Source of the DNA: Channa striata
Taxonomy: Eukaryota > Chordata > Actinopteri > Anabantiformes > Channidae
Reading direction: 5' to 3'
Length of the DNA stretch: 64,000 bases
Assembly (NCBI GenBank): GCA_033026295.1
Contig: CM065174.1
Location: 25,347,498-25,411,497 of the forward strand
Under the pieces are notes generated by a model that was not told the origin of the DNA, did no database searches, and worked only from the letters and a program-made list of their open reading frames with translations. Shown here piece after piece: positions 9,278-20,943 of the stretch (its first letter is position 1; the number at the start of each line of letters is the position of its first letter). A program made the position numbers and the translations under genes.

Positions 9278-11815
9278 GAAGACATTTTTTTTGCCCATCG
9301 GTCAAGAATGGCACTGCAGCCTGTGTCCCACATGACTTTAGTTCATTTCCTCCTTCCTTCAGTTTAGTGTACAGTATCAGGATGTGGTATCTGGGGTGAA
9401 ACCCTTTGTGTAACCTAAGAAGCTTCCTTGTCTTGATCTCAGCAGGCTTTGTTCCCTGCTTGGGCCAGCTTATTATGCTAGGAGGGAATCTGATAAACAA
9501 CAGTAAGGTTGGTGTGGCATGCTCTCAGGTGATGAAGAATAGTCACTTTAGTGGCCTTCTGCAGGGTGCCCAGTGCGTTGCGTGGTTTTCGCTTAAGAAT
9601 GTAATTTTTTACATTTTTTGGCAGCTATGTCAAATATGTTGAAGGTTTGCTCCAGGCCTACAAGTTAAGAATTGCAACATGTTCTAACATATTTTCTTCA
9701 TTTCCACTTGATTTTTTCCCAATCCACCTTGGCACCCTCAGTAACAAACATGGTTGAATGTTTCGTCAAGACTATGCCGACAGGGAGAAACACTATTATG
9801 GAAAGAGTCTGTCTGTGCTAATGATCAGAAAAATTCAAAGACTGTTCTGAGCCCCGCTGTCTGTCACCGTACTCTCTGTCTCTTTGACTTTCAAAGGGAA
9901 CAGCTAAGAGTAGAGTAGAGGAGCAGGGGAATTCCAATGCCAGTGAAGCCAAAACTAAGTCTAATTAAATAGTTGCCTAAAGAGAGAACCCCTGGCCCAC
10001 AGGTGTGCTCAGGCATAAGGTATTTCTTAATGTGTTAGAGTGAATTCGAACCCCTGTAGCAAAGTGCTAGATTGCATGTGTGAAAAGAGAGGTAGAGGGC
10101 AAGATGCAGGCAAAGAGTCACCACTTAGATTTAGCTCGTGAATAGTCATTGGATTGTTACTGCAGTGATGAATATGTTTCAGCTGGCAACAAGTTATTTA
10201 ACCCTAACTGATGCGATGAGTAGTTGAATTTTCATCAATGGATTTCTTTTTCCTGATGGCACTGGCATGTCCCAGGATGCCAGTATTTACAGAGTTAAAT
10301 TGTGAAAAAGTTGGTTCAGGGAGCTTGTAACATAATTTCTACATCTAAATTGGCCACCCTAACCCAACTAAAAATCTGAGGAAAGAAGGATGTGCTGGAA
10401 AATGGTTGTTCTCAGTGACTAAAAGAAGGTTCTTCTTCCTCTTAAAAGACACACAATAGTCGGATTCTCCAATCATAAGTTCTTAGTGAAAATTATTTAA
10501 CTCTGGAGGAAAAGAAATACTTAAATTGCATAAGCTCATTGCAACAATGTCATGGTAAATGAATTCAGTAATCAAAGCTAAAGGCGCGCCATAAAATATC
10601 AGTGATTGGTACCTTTTTTGGGGACGCCAGGCAGTGTATGTAACGGTCATTAGGTGGTATCTCTTCTGCAAAGTGTAGCAACACTATATTAACAGTAATA
10701 TTTGATAGAGTGATTTTGGAATATAAGAAAAACCACAACATTGTAATGATGCATACATTGTAACAGATTATGGGAAACACCTACTTGTCCCCCGGCACAT
10801 TTGGCCAAATCAGTATGAGATGCTCAGTATACCTGATTTACAATCTAAATGTAACATGCAGGTGTTGTAGGGCAGAGGGAGATCGCAAGTGTGGATAATT
10901 GAATATCACAGAGAAAAGCTACAATTTGTGCAGGCTGTGGTCCACACACTACATTCTTAGTCTTGCATCTCCTTGTCCCCCAGCACATTTGGTCACTATT
11001 TGCATGTTGTTAGCTTTAAACTAACACTCTTACATCAGAATGCTCCAGGCATTGCTTGTTAATCAAGCAATGCAATTGCTTGTTAATACGCATTTCTAGC
11101 ATACATTACTTTTGGGGTGTTGTTTTCATTTTGGCATGTGTCTCTCTTTTTATATAATGAGCACTGCAGGACTTTTCTATGCTCTCCACAAAAATCAGGA
11201 TTATTTAAAGTAGTGCTTTGCATCTGCATGTTCAAAATTTTCAGTCTATTATGTTTTGTCACTGGTGTTACTAGTGGTCAGCTGCATTTACACATACCAA
11301 GATTCTTTGTCAATCTTTAAGGACATAGTAGTAAGCAGGCACTGCGGGGCATATAAAACATGCTCTCCACTTTCCTGTGTAGCCTGGCTACGTGCTCTCA
11401 TGTAAACATATCTTATTACAAAAGATAGATCAGAAAGAATGTAATGGTTGTCCATAGCAGACAGAAGTCACAGCAGATGGGTTGTTAAGTAAGTAATATA
11501 TACGTTCTTATATAAGTAAATATAAGACAATGTTTCATTTGTCATTTTTTATTAATACTGTCAGACGTACATTTTAAGTGCTGTTTTGTATTGTCCCAAA
11601 CCAAAAGGTGAAAATTGCTGTTCAAATAAAGTTACTATTGTAATGATGTTGATGAATTTAATATTTCAAGGATTTTCTTAAGGAAGTACTGTAGATTGAG
11701 TATCATGTCTTTAAAAATGTTTAATGGTCTGTTCACACTACTTTACTACAAAGAAGTCTGCTTTCACTGGATCGTTAGTTTCTTTTGTATATGTCACCCT
11801 AAACATAAGCAATGT
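9278..11815. other. Intronic DNA, no clear feature
   Basis: Two copies of a short direct repeat around CCCCCGGCACATTTGG/CCCCCAGCACATTTGG near 10788 and 10978 suggest an old small element. Otherwise no exon, RNA gene or named repeat is supported. Confidence 0.4.
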
Positions 11816-11819
11816 TAGT

Positions 11820-11890
11820 CAGGTCAAGTCAAGTCAACTTTATTTATAAAGCACTTTAAAACAGCAAACAGCAAAAACTGACCAAATTAA
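11820..11890 (-). repeat. LINE 3'-tail remnant (revcomp of ...TTATAAATAAAGTTGA)
   Basis: GTCAAGTCAACTTTATTTATAAAGCACTTTA is the reversed form of the tail found on fish L2-type LINEs (complete examples end at 31385 and 34085). Only the last tens of bases remain. Key core: CTTTATTTATAAAGC. Confidence 0.5.
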
Positions 11891-12320
11891 GCACTTTGGT
11901 CATTCTTTGCTGTCAATATGCTTATAAAATCATCAAAAATAAAACTGACTAAAAGAGACAAATTTTATTGTTTTTATGGACAGTGTAAAAAAAAAACTTT
12001 GTTTAATCATTCAGTGTCGGATGATAACTGACAAAGATCCTCAGCCAAACTCATGCTGTGGCGTGCGCCACTTTTAATCCCTCATTTCATGAATGGAAGT
12101 TTGTAATGAAAACACTTTATTTTCATTATGCTTAATTGCTCCTTCTGACTTTCCTAATTGAAAAATGTTTTACATGAAAATTTTGAAAATATTGCAAAAC
12201 ACTTTTTATATGTTTCAACAAATTTATAGCGGTTTAGTCCTTGATAATACTTTTCCTATTGCATAAAAGATAGCTGCTGCTTTCACTGTTTTACAGGCTT
12301 AGTGTCTTTCTTTATAGTAG
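11891..12320. other. Intronic DNA, no feature recognised
   Basis: AT-rich sequence with no supported feature. Confidence 0.4.
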
Positions 12321-12325
12321 CTTCC

Positions 12326-12480
12326 ATGGGGTAATTGTAGCTCAAGTGGTACGGTGCTTGTCCACGGCCCAAAAGGTCAGTGATTTTTACTCCTGGTCCC
12401 TGGCTACATGTTGAAGTGACCTTGACACTGGACCCCAATTTGCCCCTGGCAGAATGAGAATCAATGTTGTAAAGTAGCTG
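12326..12480 (+). mobile_element. tRNA-derived SINE, degenerate
   Basis: Begins with an A-box-like TAGCTCAAGTGGTACGGTGC and a decayed B-box region GGTCAGTGATTTTTACTCC (consensus GGTTCGANTCC lost). These are followed by the common fish SINE body ACATGTTGAAGTGACCTTGA and CTGGACCCCAATTTGCCCC. Decay of the B box suggests no present Pol III activity. Confidence 0.65.
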
Positions 12481-13186
12481 CAACAATGAGCAGACAATTT
12501 AACATTTGTCTTGTGCATACTGTGGGCATAGTGGCACACTGTTCTAGTGAAGGAAATTCTGAATATTGAAAGCTTTGAAGATGGGATGATGCCTGGATTA
12601 ATAGAAAGGTTTCACCTCCTTAGTGTGAAAAATATTTTAGGAAGTCAGGAATCAGTAAATACGAAGCTAATAAATTCAGTAATCAAGCAGAAATCATTAC
12701 TCTTCTCTGACTGGTCCATGTTAATATTGCTGCACTGCTGTCAGTACTGTTTAATGAGTCTGTGCCAGTGAAGGCTGCCTTTGATACCTTAAGATAATTG
12801 TTAGAGCATATTTATACAAAATAATATGAGAAAAAACAAATCAAGATTTCTACAAACACATCTGTCACAGTATGGCAACTCTTTATAAATTTATTAATCC
12901 AATAACTGTTACCAATTTAGCTGTTGAAAGAAAATCATTTATTTCACATACCCTTTTAAGACCACTCTATGTGGCTCAGTTATGACAAGTGGTCAGAAAG
13001 CTTTAAATAACCCCTCAGTGTTTAATTTCACATTAAATCCATATTCTTTTCTATTACCAATCATCATATGAGGATACTCCCTGTGTGCAATTGCTTCTGT
13101 AAAAAAAAAAAAAAAAGCTCATTACTGCTGTACCCCGTTCATTCTTGGATTTCTTCTCTGCCTAATGTTGTATTTGCTTGTGACAG
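12481..13186. other. End of myo18a intron 1, no feature recognised
   Basis: AT-rich; the open frame at 12547-12771 carries no known motif. Confidence 0.4.
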
Positions 13187-13330
13187 ATCCAGGATTTGGC
13201 CATTCGCTGCATCCAGAAGAACATAAAGAAAAATCGTGGTGTCAAAGACTGGCCATGGTGGAAGCTCTTCACCACTGTCAGACCTCTGATAGAGGTGCAA
13301 CTCACGGAGGAACAGATCCGTGGAAAAGAT
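13187..13330 (+). CDS. myo18a: myo18a exon 2: neck to start of coiled coil
   Basis: 48 codons (residues 44-91), phase 0. Acceptor GTGACAG, donor GAT|gtgcgt. The product runs from [15 protein letters not shown] through [17 protein letters not shown] to EEQIRGKD. The [13 protein letters not shown] segment is the conserved end of the myosin neck before the tail coiled coil. It follows a 5.3-kb intron. The shorter frame on the same strand at 13165-13350 is a shadow. Confidence 0.95.
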
Positions 13331-14305
13331 GTGCGTATCTATACATATAGTGATGCATGATGATTGTGTGAATGATGTGGTCTTTTCACTTGTTACTTTT
13401 GAATTTGTAATCATAACTGCAACATGCAAACACATGCAGGTTATGTTATTGATGACTAGCTGCCTTTGCTCCTCTACAGGAGACTGAGTGCTAGCTAACT
13501 GAAAACACTGACTTGACAGCTTTTCTATTACCTGCAAAACATGTTTTGATGATACTTAATTTCAGCTACTTGCTAACTGTTTAGACAGTCGAACCACACT
13601 CCCCTTCAAAAGTATTGGAACAGTAAGGTCAAATACTTTATTTTTGCTGTAGAATGAAAATATTTTGTTTGACATCAAAAGATGAATATGAGGCAGGAGA
13701 TCAACATTTCAGCTTTTATTGCCAGGTATTTACATCTGTACCCCATGCACAACTTAGAAGATAGCACCTTTTATTTGAATTCACCTATTTTTCATGTGAG
13801 GAAAAGTATTGGAACAGATAGACTTAAAATAGATTAAAGTGAATAAGGCTTAACATTTAGTTGCAAATGATTTGCAATAACTGCATCAAGCCAGTGACTC
13901 ATTGACATCACCAAAATGTTGCATTCTTATGTATCTTATGTAATGCTTCTCCAGGCTTTCACCGTGGCCTCTTAAGTTGTTGTTTGTTCTGTGGGCTTAA
14001 TCCCTTCAGTCTTCGCTTAAGCAGATAAATTGGAACCTCTATAGGGTTAAAGTCTAGAGATGGACTTGCCAGTGTGTAAAACCCTCCACTTCCTGCCCCT
14101 GATGAACTTCTTTGTTGTTTTGCCAGTGTGTGTTAGGTGATTATATTGCTGTATGATAAATGATCTCTCAATCAGATTGATTGTATCGTACTTTAATTTG
14201 GCAGACAATTTTTTTCTGTAGACTTCTAAGTTAATTTTGCTGCTGCCATCATGTGTTACATCAGTAATGAGGCCATCCCAGAAGAAGCCATGTAAGCCCA
14301 AGCCA

Positions 14306-14460
14306 TGACATTACATTTACATTTACATTTACATTTACATTTAGGCATTTGGCAGACGCTTTTATCCAAAGCGACTTACAAGTGAGGAACAAACCAGCAA
14401 TAAAATCTAAGTTTAGGAGAAAAACATCAAAGTAAAGTGCTATCAAAAAAGTGCTATCAA
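14306..14460 (+). repeat. Dispersed fish repeat with (ACATTT)n head
   Basis: Six ACATTT-type hexamers lead into GGCATTTGGCAGACGCTTTT and ATCCAAAGCGACTTACAAGT, a very common teleost repeat motif. It is nested in the TIR element. Confidence 0.65.
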
Positions 14461-14619
14461 GCAAGTGTTACGGTTTCATGAGATGCAAGTAGAGAAAAAG
14501 AAAAAGCAAGATTGTTTTTTTTTTTTTTTTTTTTTTAAAGGAAGAGACGGAAGAGTTCTGTTTTCAGCAGTGTTTTAAATGTAGTTACCTCCTCTGTGTT
14601 GCACAGATGAGTTTGTATG

Positions 14620-14765
14620 TTTGGGATCATGGGCAGATCCTTTCCTTTCCCAAACTTCAGCCCTTCCCCCTCAGGGTGGGCGGCCATCTGCCTTGACCGG
14701 TTGGGGTGAGTGGAAAGTGGAGAGAGAAAAGAAAAGAGCAACAAAAGCAAAAACAACAAATAAAT
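14620..14765 (-). mobile_element. L2-type LINE 3'-UTR fragment, antisense
   Basis: Reversed form of the fish L2 tail: TGGGCGGCCATCTGCCTTGA, CCGGTTGGGGTGAGTGGAAA, GTGGAGAGAGAAAAGAAA. Compare the plus-strand copies at 31160-31250 and 33850-33930. Confidence 0.75.
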
Positions 14766-15432
14766 AAATAAATTGTCATACCTTCACTCCTTCCCTCTGG
14801 AGGTGGCTGTTAACAGTTGTTTAAGGGTGTTTTTTTTAAAGCTCTCACATTGATTGTGTTGTCAAATGCTGTTGTTTACTTGGTCTACCTATTTTAATAT
14901 CTGTTACTTAGTTCAACAGTGGTTTGTTTCTTCTTTAGGACATCCCAATTGTTTGGCTGGCTGTGGCCAGTGTTTGTGCAATAGCTCTGATTGCTTCACA
15001 ATGCTTGTTTTTCACCCATAGACAGTTATCTGGTTTTCATGTTGGTTACACCTCTTAACTATAAATGCAGTGTCAACAGGCAAAAACAAAATGCAAAACT
15101 GAGTGCTATTTATTGTTTGAATAATCGATATCATAGGACATACCTGAGTAACAAAACACACCTGTGAGTCACATGTTCAAATACTTTTGCTCTCATGAAA
15201 AATGACTCAGTTCAAAAAAAGGAAGTATCCTCTAAGTTGTGTATCAGATCTAAATGTAAATACCTGGAAATAAAAGCTGAATTGTGGATCTCTTATCTTA
15301 TAGTCATCTGATATTCATGTCAAACCCCAACGTTTTCAGTCTACAATTGAAAAAAAGGAATTGGCCTCAATGTTCCAATATATGTTAGGAATACATTTGT
15401 GTTTATTTTTAACATCTTCTTTTTACTCCCAG

Positions 15433-15522
15433 GAAGAGATACAGCAGCTGAAGCAGAAGCTGGAGAAGGTGGAGAAAGAGAGGAATGAGCTGAGACTGAA
15501 CAACGACCGTCTTGAGAGCAGG
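15433..15522 (+). CDS. myo18a: myo18a exon 3: coiled coil
   Basis: 30 codons (residues 92-121), phase 0. Acceptor CTTTTTACTCCCAG, donor AGG|gtaaat. It encodes [20 protein letters not shown] followed by [10 protein letters not shown], a clear heptad pattern that continues exon 2 (...GKD|EEIQQL). The right end of a TIR transposon lies only about 40 bp upstream of the acceptor. Confidence 0.95.
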
Positions 15523-16290
15523 GTAAATACACACAGGAGGATTAAGCTCACATTGGTGTAACCATAGAGCAGTGTGGTGGTGGAGGTGTTAGCTCTGTTG
15601 CCCCACAGTTAGAAGGTCACGAATTGGAGTCTCAAGGACACCTTTCTGTATCGACTTTGGCTTTGACAGCTGGGATTGGCCATAAACAGGCTAGGTTGTT
15701 AATGATAATGCATAGATAGATGGATGATCTGAAGACTGTAAGGACTGTAAAAACAGGGTAGTCAAATTCTGAGAAACGTTTTCCCAAGAATGTTGGAAAC
15801 TTTATGAGGTGGAAGTGAAGGATATATTCTAGCCTAGTGTTAAGTTCACCTTAAATGTACTGTAATAGTAAGAGCAATAAAAGAAAAAATTTCCATTAAA
15901 AATCAAAAAGAGGAATCTTAAAGGTCCCTTTATTTACATGTTTTCCCTCAGTCAAGGGTCAGTATCAATTTCTTTATTCTTACTTTTATTTTGTGTTTTC
16001 AGAGGTGTCTCTGATGATCCTTTGTCCATCAGTAACTCAAACAGTATCGTTAATATGGGGGTTTGCCACATCATATTGTTATCTTATATTGTCATTTTTT
16101 GTGCATGTATTTACTGTAACATGGGCATCGTCTAAGTTTAAGAGTGTAAGGACAGGTTAATTCTGAAAAATAGCATTCAATTATTGTTTGGTAATGGTTC
16201 AGCAACAAATTAGATGAACATCAAACCATCAAACATTTGTGATTTGTAAAGAACCTGAAAAACAAAGAGTGGAAATATAATTTATTCGTC
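15523..16290. other. myo18a intron 3, with a repeat relic at 15568-15725
   Basis: 15568-15725 resembles the front section of the repeat seen at 8003 (GTGGTGGAGGTGTTAGCTCT, GCCCCACAGTTAGAAGGTCA, GACACCTTTCTGTATCGACT, GCTGGGATTGGCC). The rest is featureless. The ORF at 15938-16135 has no motif. Confidence 0.45.
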
Positions 16291-16295
16291 ACTTT

Positions 16296-16545
16296 GATCA
16301 CGTATACATTTGCACATGTTACAGTGAAATTTACCCCTGCATATTTAACCCATCCCTCTTGAGGGAGCAGGGGGCTGCCACAGTTTGGCACCTGGGGAGC
16401 TGGCACTGGGTGTCTTGCTCAGGGACACACCTGGTGGGGAGGCTGGGGATTGCACATAGGCTGGGATTTCACACACTGGGATTTGATCCCGCATTGTCCG
16501 TTTTGCCCTCCAGCATCTCTACCCATTGAGCTACCAGGCCGCCAC
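16296..16545 (+). repeat. Dispersed teleost repeat (ACAGTGAAATT... type)
   Basis: Shows TTACAGTGAAATTTACCCCT, GGGAGCAGGGGGCTGCCACA, GCTCAGGGACACACCTGG, GGATTTGATCCCGC and CCCATTGAGCTACCAGGCCG, the order seen in a common fish interspersed repeat. Related to 6250-6460. Confidence 0.6.
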
Positions 16546-16936
16546 ATGATTATTTAACCATTTTCACAAGCTTAAATAGAAACACCAGAATATAAGGGGC
16601 GATCATTGCAGATGTTTATAGCAAGAGTAACAAACCTTTTATTCAGGAAGATTTGACTGTGTTTTTAAGTGAAGAACAATAATTTGAAGTAGGATTACTA
16701 CTACTACTATGGTAATAAATATGAATTATTAATAATGACTACAAGTAAAACATCTTATATTTTTTTTATGTTGCGTTAACTAATTATTTCACTTCATCTT
16801 ATATTACCGGAAATCTCACATGGACTAAACAACACACAAAACTCTAAATTCATAAGATTAATATCATAAAACACCTTCCAAGCCAATACAGTATAAACAT
16901 TATTGACGCTATGTGTGATTGTGTGTGTTATATCAG
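16546..16936. other. End of myo18a intron 3
   Basis: AT-rich; no feature recognised. Confidence 0.4.
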
Positions 16937-17056
16937 ATTACAGAGCTATCAACAGAGCTATCTGATGAGCGGAACACAGGCGAGTCAGCCTCCCAGCTGC
17001 TGGAGACAGAAACTTCTGAGAGACTCCGTCTCGAAAAGGACATGAAAGACCTGCAC
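16937..17056 (+). CDS. myo18a: myo18a exon 4: coiled coil
   Basis: 40 codons (residues 122-161), phase 0. Acceptor TTATATCAG, donor CAC|gtatga. Product begins [20 protein letters not shown] and ends [10 protein letters not shown]. It is too short and too split to stand out as an open frame. It is identified by the conserved [13 protein letters not shown] stretch of the myosin XVIIIA tail and by phase agreement with exons 3 and 5. Confidence 0.94.
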
Positions 17057-17249
17057 GTATGAGAATAATCTGATAAACCATACATTTTTAAAAGCTTGCT
17101 TTTTTGTTTGTTTTTTTTTTTGTTTTTTCGCTTTCATTAACTTATTAGTTACTATACAATGTGTCAGAAATATACTGGAGTAGTAAATGTAAATAGGAAT
17201 AATAGGAAGACAGTTAAGTACAAGTACCTTGACTTTGTAATGTAATCGG

Positions 17250-18190
17250 TTTTACCATAAAAGAAAAAGGTTAAGGAACTTCATGAGTTTTCAGAAGATG
17301 AGACAAAATTAGACATTTTTGAACCAGGACCACTTCAGATATTTGCAACTAATAGATTTTTATGAAAGGGAAGTAAATTTGGACACAAACAGAATAATTA
17401 GTGCTATAACAGGAATATGTTACTCAAGGAAATTAACTCAAGAGTAATATCCACATTATACAACCGTTTATTACCAGCATGGGGAGAGGAGGGAGTTCAA
17501 TAATATATATAAAACAGAACTGGGAACAAGAACTAGGTCTGAATGTTTCTGAAGATGAATGGTTGTATGTATGGAGAACACAGCAGTCCGCTACATCGTA
17601 ATTAGAATTGTTGGAAGAATTTAATCAGATATTTTGTCACCCCAAATTGAGAAGCTAATTTCTGTCTGCAACGCAACAATGTTGGAGACAATGTGCAGCA
17701 GTAAATGTAAACATTCTCACATCTTTTGGCTTTGCCCGGTTATTGCACAGTTTTGGGAGAATGTTCATTTGGTTTTCCCAAATTTCTGGGCTGTCTTGTG
17801 TTGTATTTTGGTAAAATGGTGTGTCAGGAGAAGACAGGTATTTGTTTAAAATCTTGTTGGTAGCTGGTAAGAACGCCAAAATGAAAAGATGGTGTAAGCT
17901 GGATCTACCTACACAAGACAAATAAATGAAAATACTAAATCGAATATGCTATATGTTGTGTAGCAACTGACCCATAAGATAAGAATTCAAGAGAAATACC
18001 GCAGAGAGAAATGGGAGAATGGATCATGTGTGTGTCTGAAATATTGATACGTCAGAAAAAATAAAAAATGTAGATACAAGGCAGTCCACAGAGTTCAATG
18101 GTCCCAACCCCCCCACCCCCGTTTTTTTCGCCTCTTCTTTTCTTTCGGGTTTTTTCTTTCCATGTACTTGTAAACAATAAAAATACAGAC
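17250..18190 (+). mobile_element. L1-type LINE ORF2 C-terminal end and 3' UTR, degenerate
   Basis: Shifting plus-strand frames give RYFVTPQIEKLISVCNATML, ETMCSSKCKHSHIFWLCPVI, AQFWENVHLVFPNF, then QVFVKILLVAGKNAKMKRWC and LDLPTQDK. This is the typical C-terminus of L1/Tx1-group ORF2 (the C-x-H-x-FW-x-CP knuckle and the Ala-Lys-Arg-Trp region). It is followed by a pyrimidine-rich UTR with AATAAAAATA near 18176. Several stops; inactive. Confidence 0.7.
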
Positions 18191-18457
18191 AAAATGTTAA
18201 ATGAAAAATTTAAGAAAAAACTTACTTCACACAACAGTACAACAATGGTCATACAAATACCAAAAGCAATGCATCCAACTCCATGAAAAGCAAACAATTC
18301 AAAGCGCATAGATATCTTAATGTGTGTTTCTTTGGTATCTAATGTATTTTTACAGTATTTGAGCAACACATGGAAACTTAAAGAAATTGAAACTTAAGAT
18401 GAATGCTTGTGTGTTTCATGTTGTCATATAAACTGCTGCTTTTCTCCCATCCACCAG
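18191..18457. other. End of myo18a intron 4
   Basis: AT-rich, nothing recognised. Confidence 0.4.
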
Positions 18458-18569
18458 GCCAAGTTTGAAAGTGTGAGCAAACAGATGGAGTCCATGGAGA
18501 TGGAGGTGATGGAGGCTAGACTCATCAGGGCTTCTGAACTAAATGGAGAGATTGATGAAGATGACACAG
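18458..18569 (+). CDS. myo18a: myo18a exon 5: coiled coil
   Basis: 112 nt, phase 0 to phase 1 (residues 162-199). Acceptor TCTCCCATCCACCAG, donor ACAG|gtcaga. Encodes [20 protein letters not shown] and then [17 protein letters not shown], including the acidic break EIDEDDTG that interrupts the heptads in the family. The last codon (Gly) is completed by exon 6. Confidence 0.94.
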
Positions 18570-20184
18570 GTCAGACACACTACATTGCACATACACAATG
18601 AAGACAACTGAAAAATGACAGATCTGAGTGGTAATTAAAAAAAGTTTCACTCTGACACTCTTGGTTTTTAGTTTCAACATTAGGGATCACTTCAACTCTA
18701 AGTCAGTTACCACTGTAACTGTCTAAAGCCTAACCTGCACACTGGCAGGTTTTCAAAAAGCCTGAGTTTCCATCTGTTATCTCATTTCTGTGGGGTCTTA
18801 AAACAATATTTAGAAGTTTATGCCAGGAGAACAACAAAACACAGTTTGTTACCTTATTCGTTTGTTATCCAAGACCTGTTATTGCTTATTGCTCACATTT
18901 AAATACATTATATTGCTCTTTCTGTTGTTGTGTCTCATTGAATAATAAGATACTCAATTATAGTGGGTTAGGTCAAGACAGAAATGACAAAATTATTAAT
19001 TAATCAAATACATATTTGGTTTAGACAATTATTTCATTAAAGCAAAACTGAGAACTACAATATCACATTAAAGAAACTAGTGAGTTTCCACAAAAGTATC
19101 TGGCGAAGAAAAATCTTCCTCTACATTCCAAGCACTTTGGATTTTGACCATTTTTGAGAGACGTGTTCAAAGATTTCGAACTTGCTTCTTTGTGTGCTAC
19201 ATAGTTTGGGTAGTACACGTACACTGATGACATTAATCTTGACTTCTCTATATTAAAATATCTCTCTGCTTCTAGCTGAAAAATGCCTTCTGATGACATC
19301 AATTGGAGGAACGTTCAGTTTAGATTATGTTGTCTTGTTGCTTACACTATCGACTTGTTGAACATGGTAAACCTGCTTTCCCAGAGCTCCTCCAGGTGAC
19401 AATATCTGAACTAACAATGATGAAAAACCCCTCTGGGTGATGTCATCTGCACTAGTTTCTGGAGGTTTTTCAGCTAGGAGCAGAGAAATATTTTAAAAAT
19501 AGGAAGTCAGATGGGAATTTTAAAGCATTAATGTGCATTTACCACTAAAGGAAAGCTATAGAAAGCAAGTTAAAAATCGGTCAAGTCTCCCCTTAAGTAT
19601 TCAACAGAACAGAAAAGGCTATATTGCATTTTACAAAAACCATAAAAAGTAGTTTGGATCAATGTAATGTATCCATGTAATGCTATGTGATGGTGGTGTG
19701 GCTGCTTAGAGCATTTGTCTTTAGATCGTACATCTTTTCTTGACAAAGATGAGGGAACAGCTAATATATACTGTAATTCTGGTTTAGCTACTTCCATTTT
19801 GGACCTTAAGCTGAAGAGATATTTTATCAGGATTCTTCAGGCCTAGTTTGGCCAAGTAATTCAGGCCTCTTCTCAGACCTCATTGATTCTCATTTTGTGT
19901 AAGCATTGATGCTCATGTATTTTGACTTGACTGCTTGAGTGAACGTTACTGCTAAATATACTTTTAATTCTTGTTGTACAGCTCCTTCAGCAGTGTCCAT
20001 CCCCATTTAGTTTTATAATTTAGAGCATATGCTTCAATCCACCAATTTATTCTTAGACATAAATGTCTCATATAATTTGTATCATATAAGGCTGTTTCTT
20101 TTTTTTATTTTATTCATCTCCTTTTGTTGGATGTTTAAAATATCAAGCCATATATACAACAATGAGACTTTGTCGCGCTGTCAG
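18570..20184. other. myo18a intron 5, no feature recognised
   Basis: 1,615 bp without recognisable exon or repeat. The minus-strand open frames at 19063-19302 and 19570-19797 have no known motif and are probably chance. Confidence 0.5.
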
Positions 20185-20312
20185 GGGGAGAGTGGCGATT
20201 AAAGTATGAACGAGCCATCAGGGAGACTGAGTTCACCAAAAAGAGGTTGCAACAGGAGTTTGCTGACAAGCTTGAGTTGGAGCAGCAGAACAAACGGCAG
20301 CTGGAGAGGAGG
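20185..20312 (+). CDS. myo18a: myo18a exon 6: coiled coil
   Basis: 128 nt, phase 1 to phase 0 (residues 199-241). Acceptor GCGCTGTCAG, donor AGG|gtaagt. Reads [20 protein letters not shown], then [20 protein letters not shown] and ERR. The start is fixed at 20185 because two G bases are needed to finish the split glycine codon before GGA GAG TGG. Confidence 0.94.
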
Positions 20313-20722
20313 GTAAGTAGACACACAGGCGATTGCTAAACTACTTTTGATTAATATGGGTGCAGAATTTCTAAAGTAACGAGTACTGTGGAGCTGGAGT
20401 CGAAACTCCAGTTTTTGAACCCTTTTAATGATTGCACATTTTTTTCATTTCACACAAGTCCTATAACTAGAGAAACAATCCCTAATTGAACCAATGCCAT
20501 CTTTGTGGTAATCATATTTGAAATAATGGATCCATTAACTGTTTTTTTTCCCCTTTTGCAGCAGTTACTCATCAACATTAACTCAGGGATGATTGTTAGC
20601 TTTCTTGCCTTGATTTTTAATGTTAATGTTTTGATGACATTTTATTAGATTGTATATTACTTAGCAAATATATCAATATATTGCCCAATGCGTTTTGCAA
20701 AGTTCTGTGTGTGTTTATTCAG
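20313..20722. other. myo18a intron 6, no feature recognised
   Basis: 410 bp, AT-rich, ordinary donor and acceptor. Confidence 0.5.
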
Positions 20723-20877
20723 ATCAGTGACCTGCAAGCTGATAATGAGGAGTCCCAGCGAAACATCCAGCAGCTAAAGAAAAAAACGCAAAGACTGACG
20801 GCTGAACTACAAGACACCAAACTTCACCTGGAGAGCCAGCAGAGTCGCAACCATGACCTGGAGAAAAAGCAGAGGAA
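20723..20877 (+). CDS. myo18a: myo18a exon 7: coiled coil
   Basis: 155 nt, phase 0 to phase 2 (residues 242-293). Acceptor TTTATTCAG, donor AGGAA|gtctgt. Encodes [20 protein letters not shown] through [20 protein letters not shown] and KQR. The donor GTCTGT is a weak match to consensus, but the phase-2 break is required by exon 8. A Tc1-like relic begins 66 bp downstream. Confidence 0.94.
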
Positions 20878-20943
20878 GTCTGTACACACAGTCATGTTTT
20901 GGCATGTAGATACAGTGCATGTGACTATGTACAGATGTAGATG

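Larger units (their letters stand above)
13605..15392. mobile_element. TIR DNA transposon, non-autonomous, with nested insertions
   Basis: The left arm (13605 to about 13830) and the reverse complement of about 15150-15392 align over roughly 220 bp. Matching pieces are AGTATTGGAACA/ATATTGGAACA, TTTGACAT...GATGAATATGA, TTCAGCTTTTATT.CCAGGTATTTACAT, CACAACTTAGA.GATA and ATTTTTCATG.GAG.AAAAGTATT.GAAC. Long inverted arms of this style are typical of Tc1/mariner-group non-autonomous elements in fish. It carries younger repeats inside (14306-14460 and 14620-14770). The right end lies about 40 bp from the exon 3 acceptor. Family assignment is inference. Confidence 0.65.

Noticed and set aside
9179..9367. 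62-aa ORF with poly-isoleucine
   Set aside because: Produced by the (ATT)n microsatellite.
12326..12400. Possible functional tRNA gene (A-box-like start)
   Set aside because: B box is decayed, no cloverleaf can be drawn, and the typical SINE body follows.
13139..13537. 132-aa minus-strand ORF over exon 2
   Set aside because: Antisense shadow of the conserved myo18a exon 2 extended by chance into introns.
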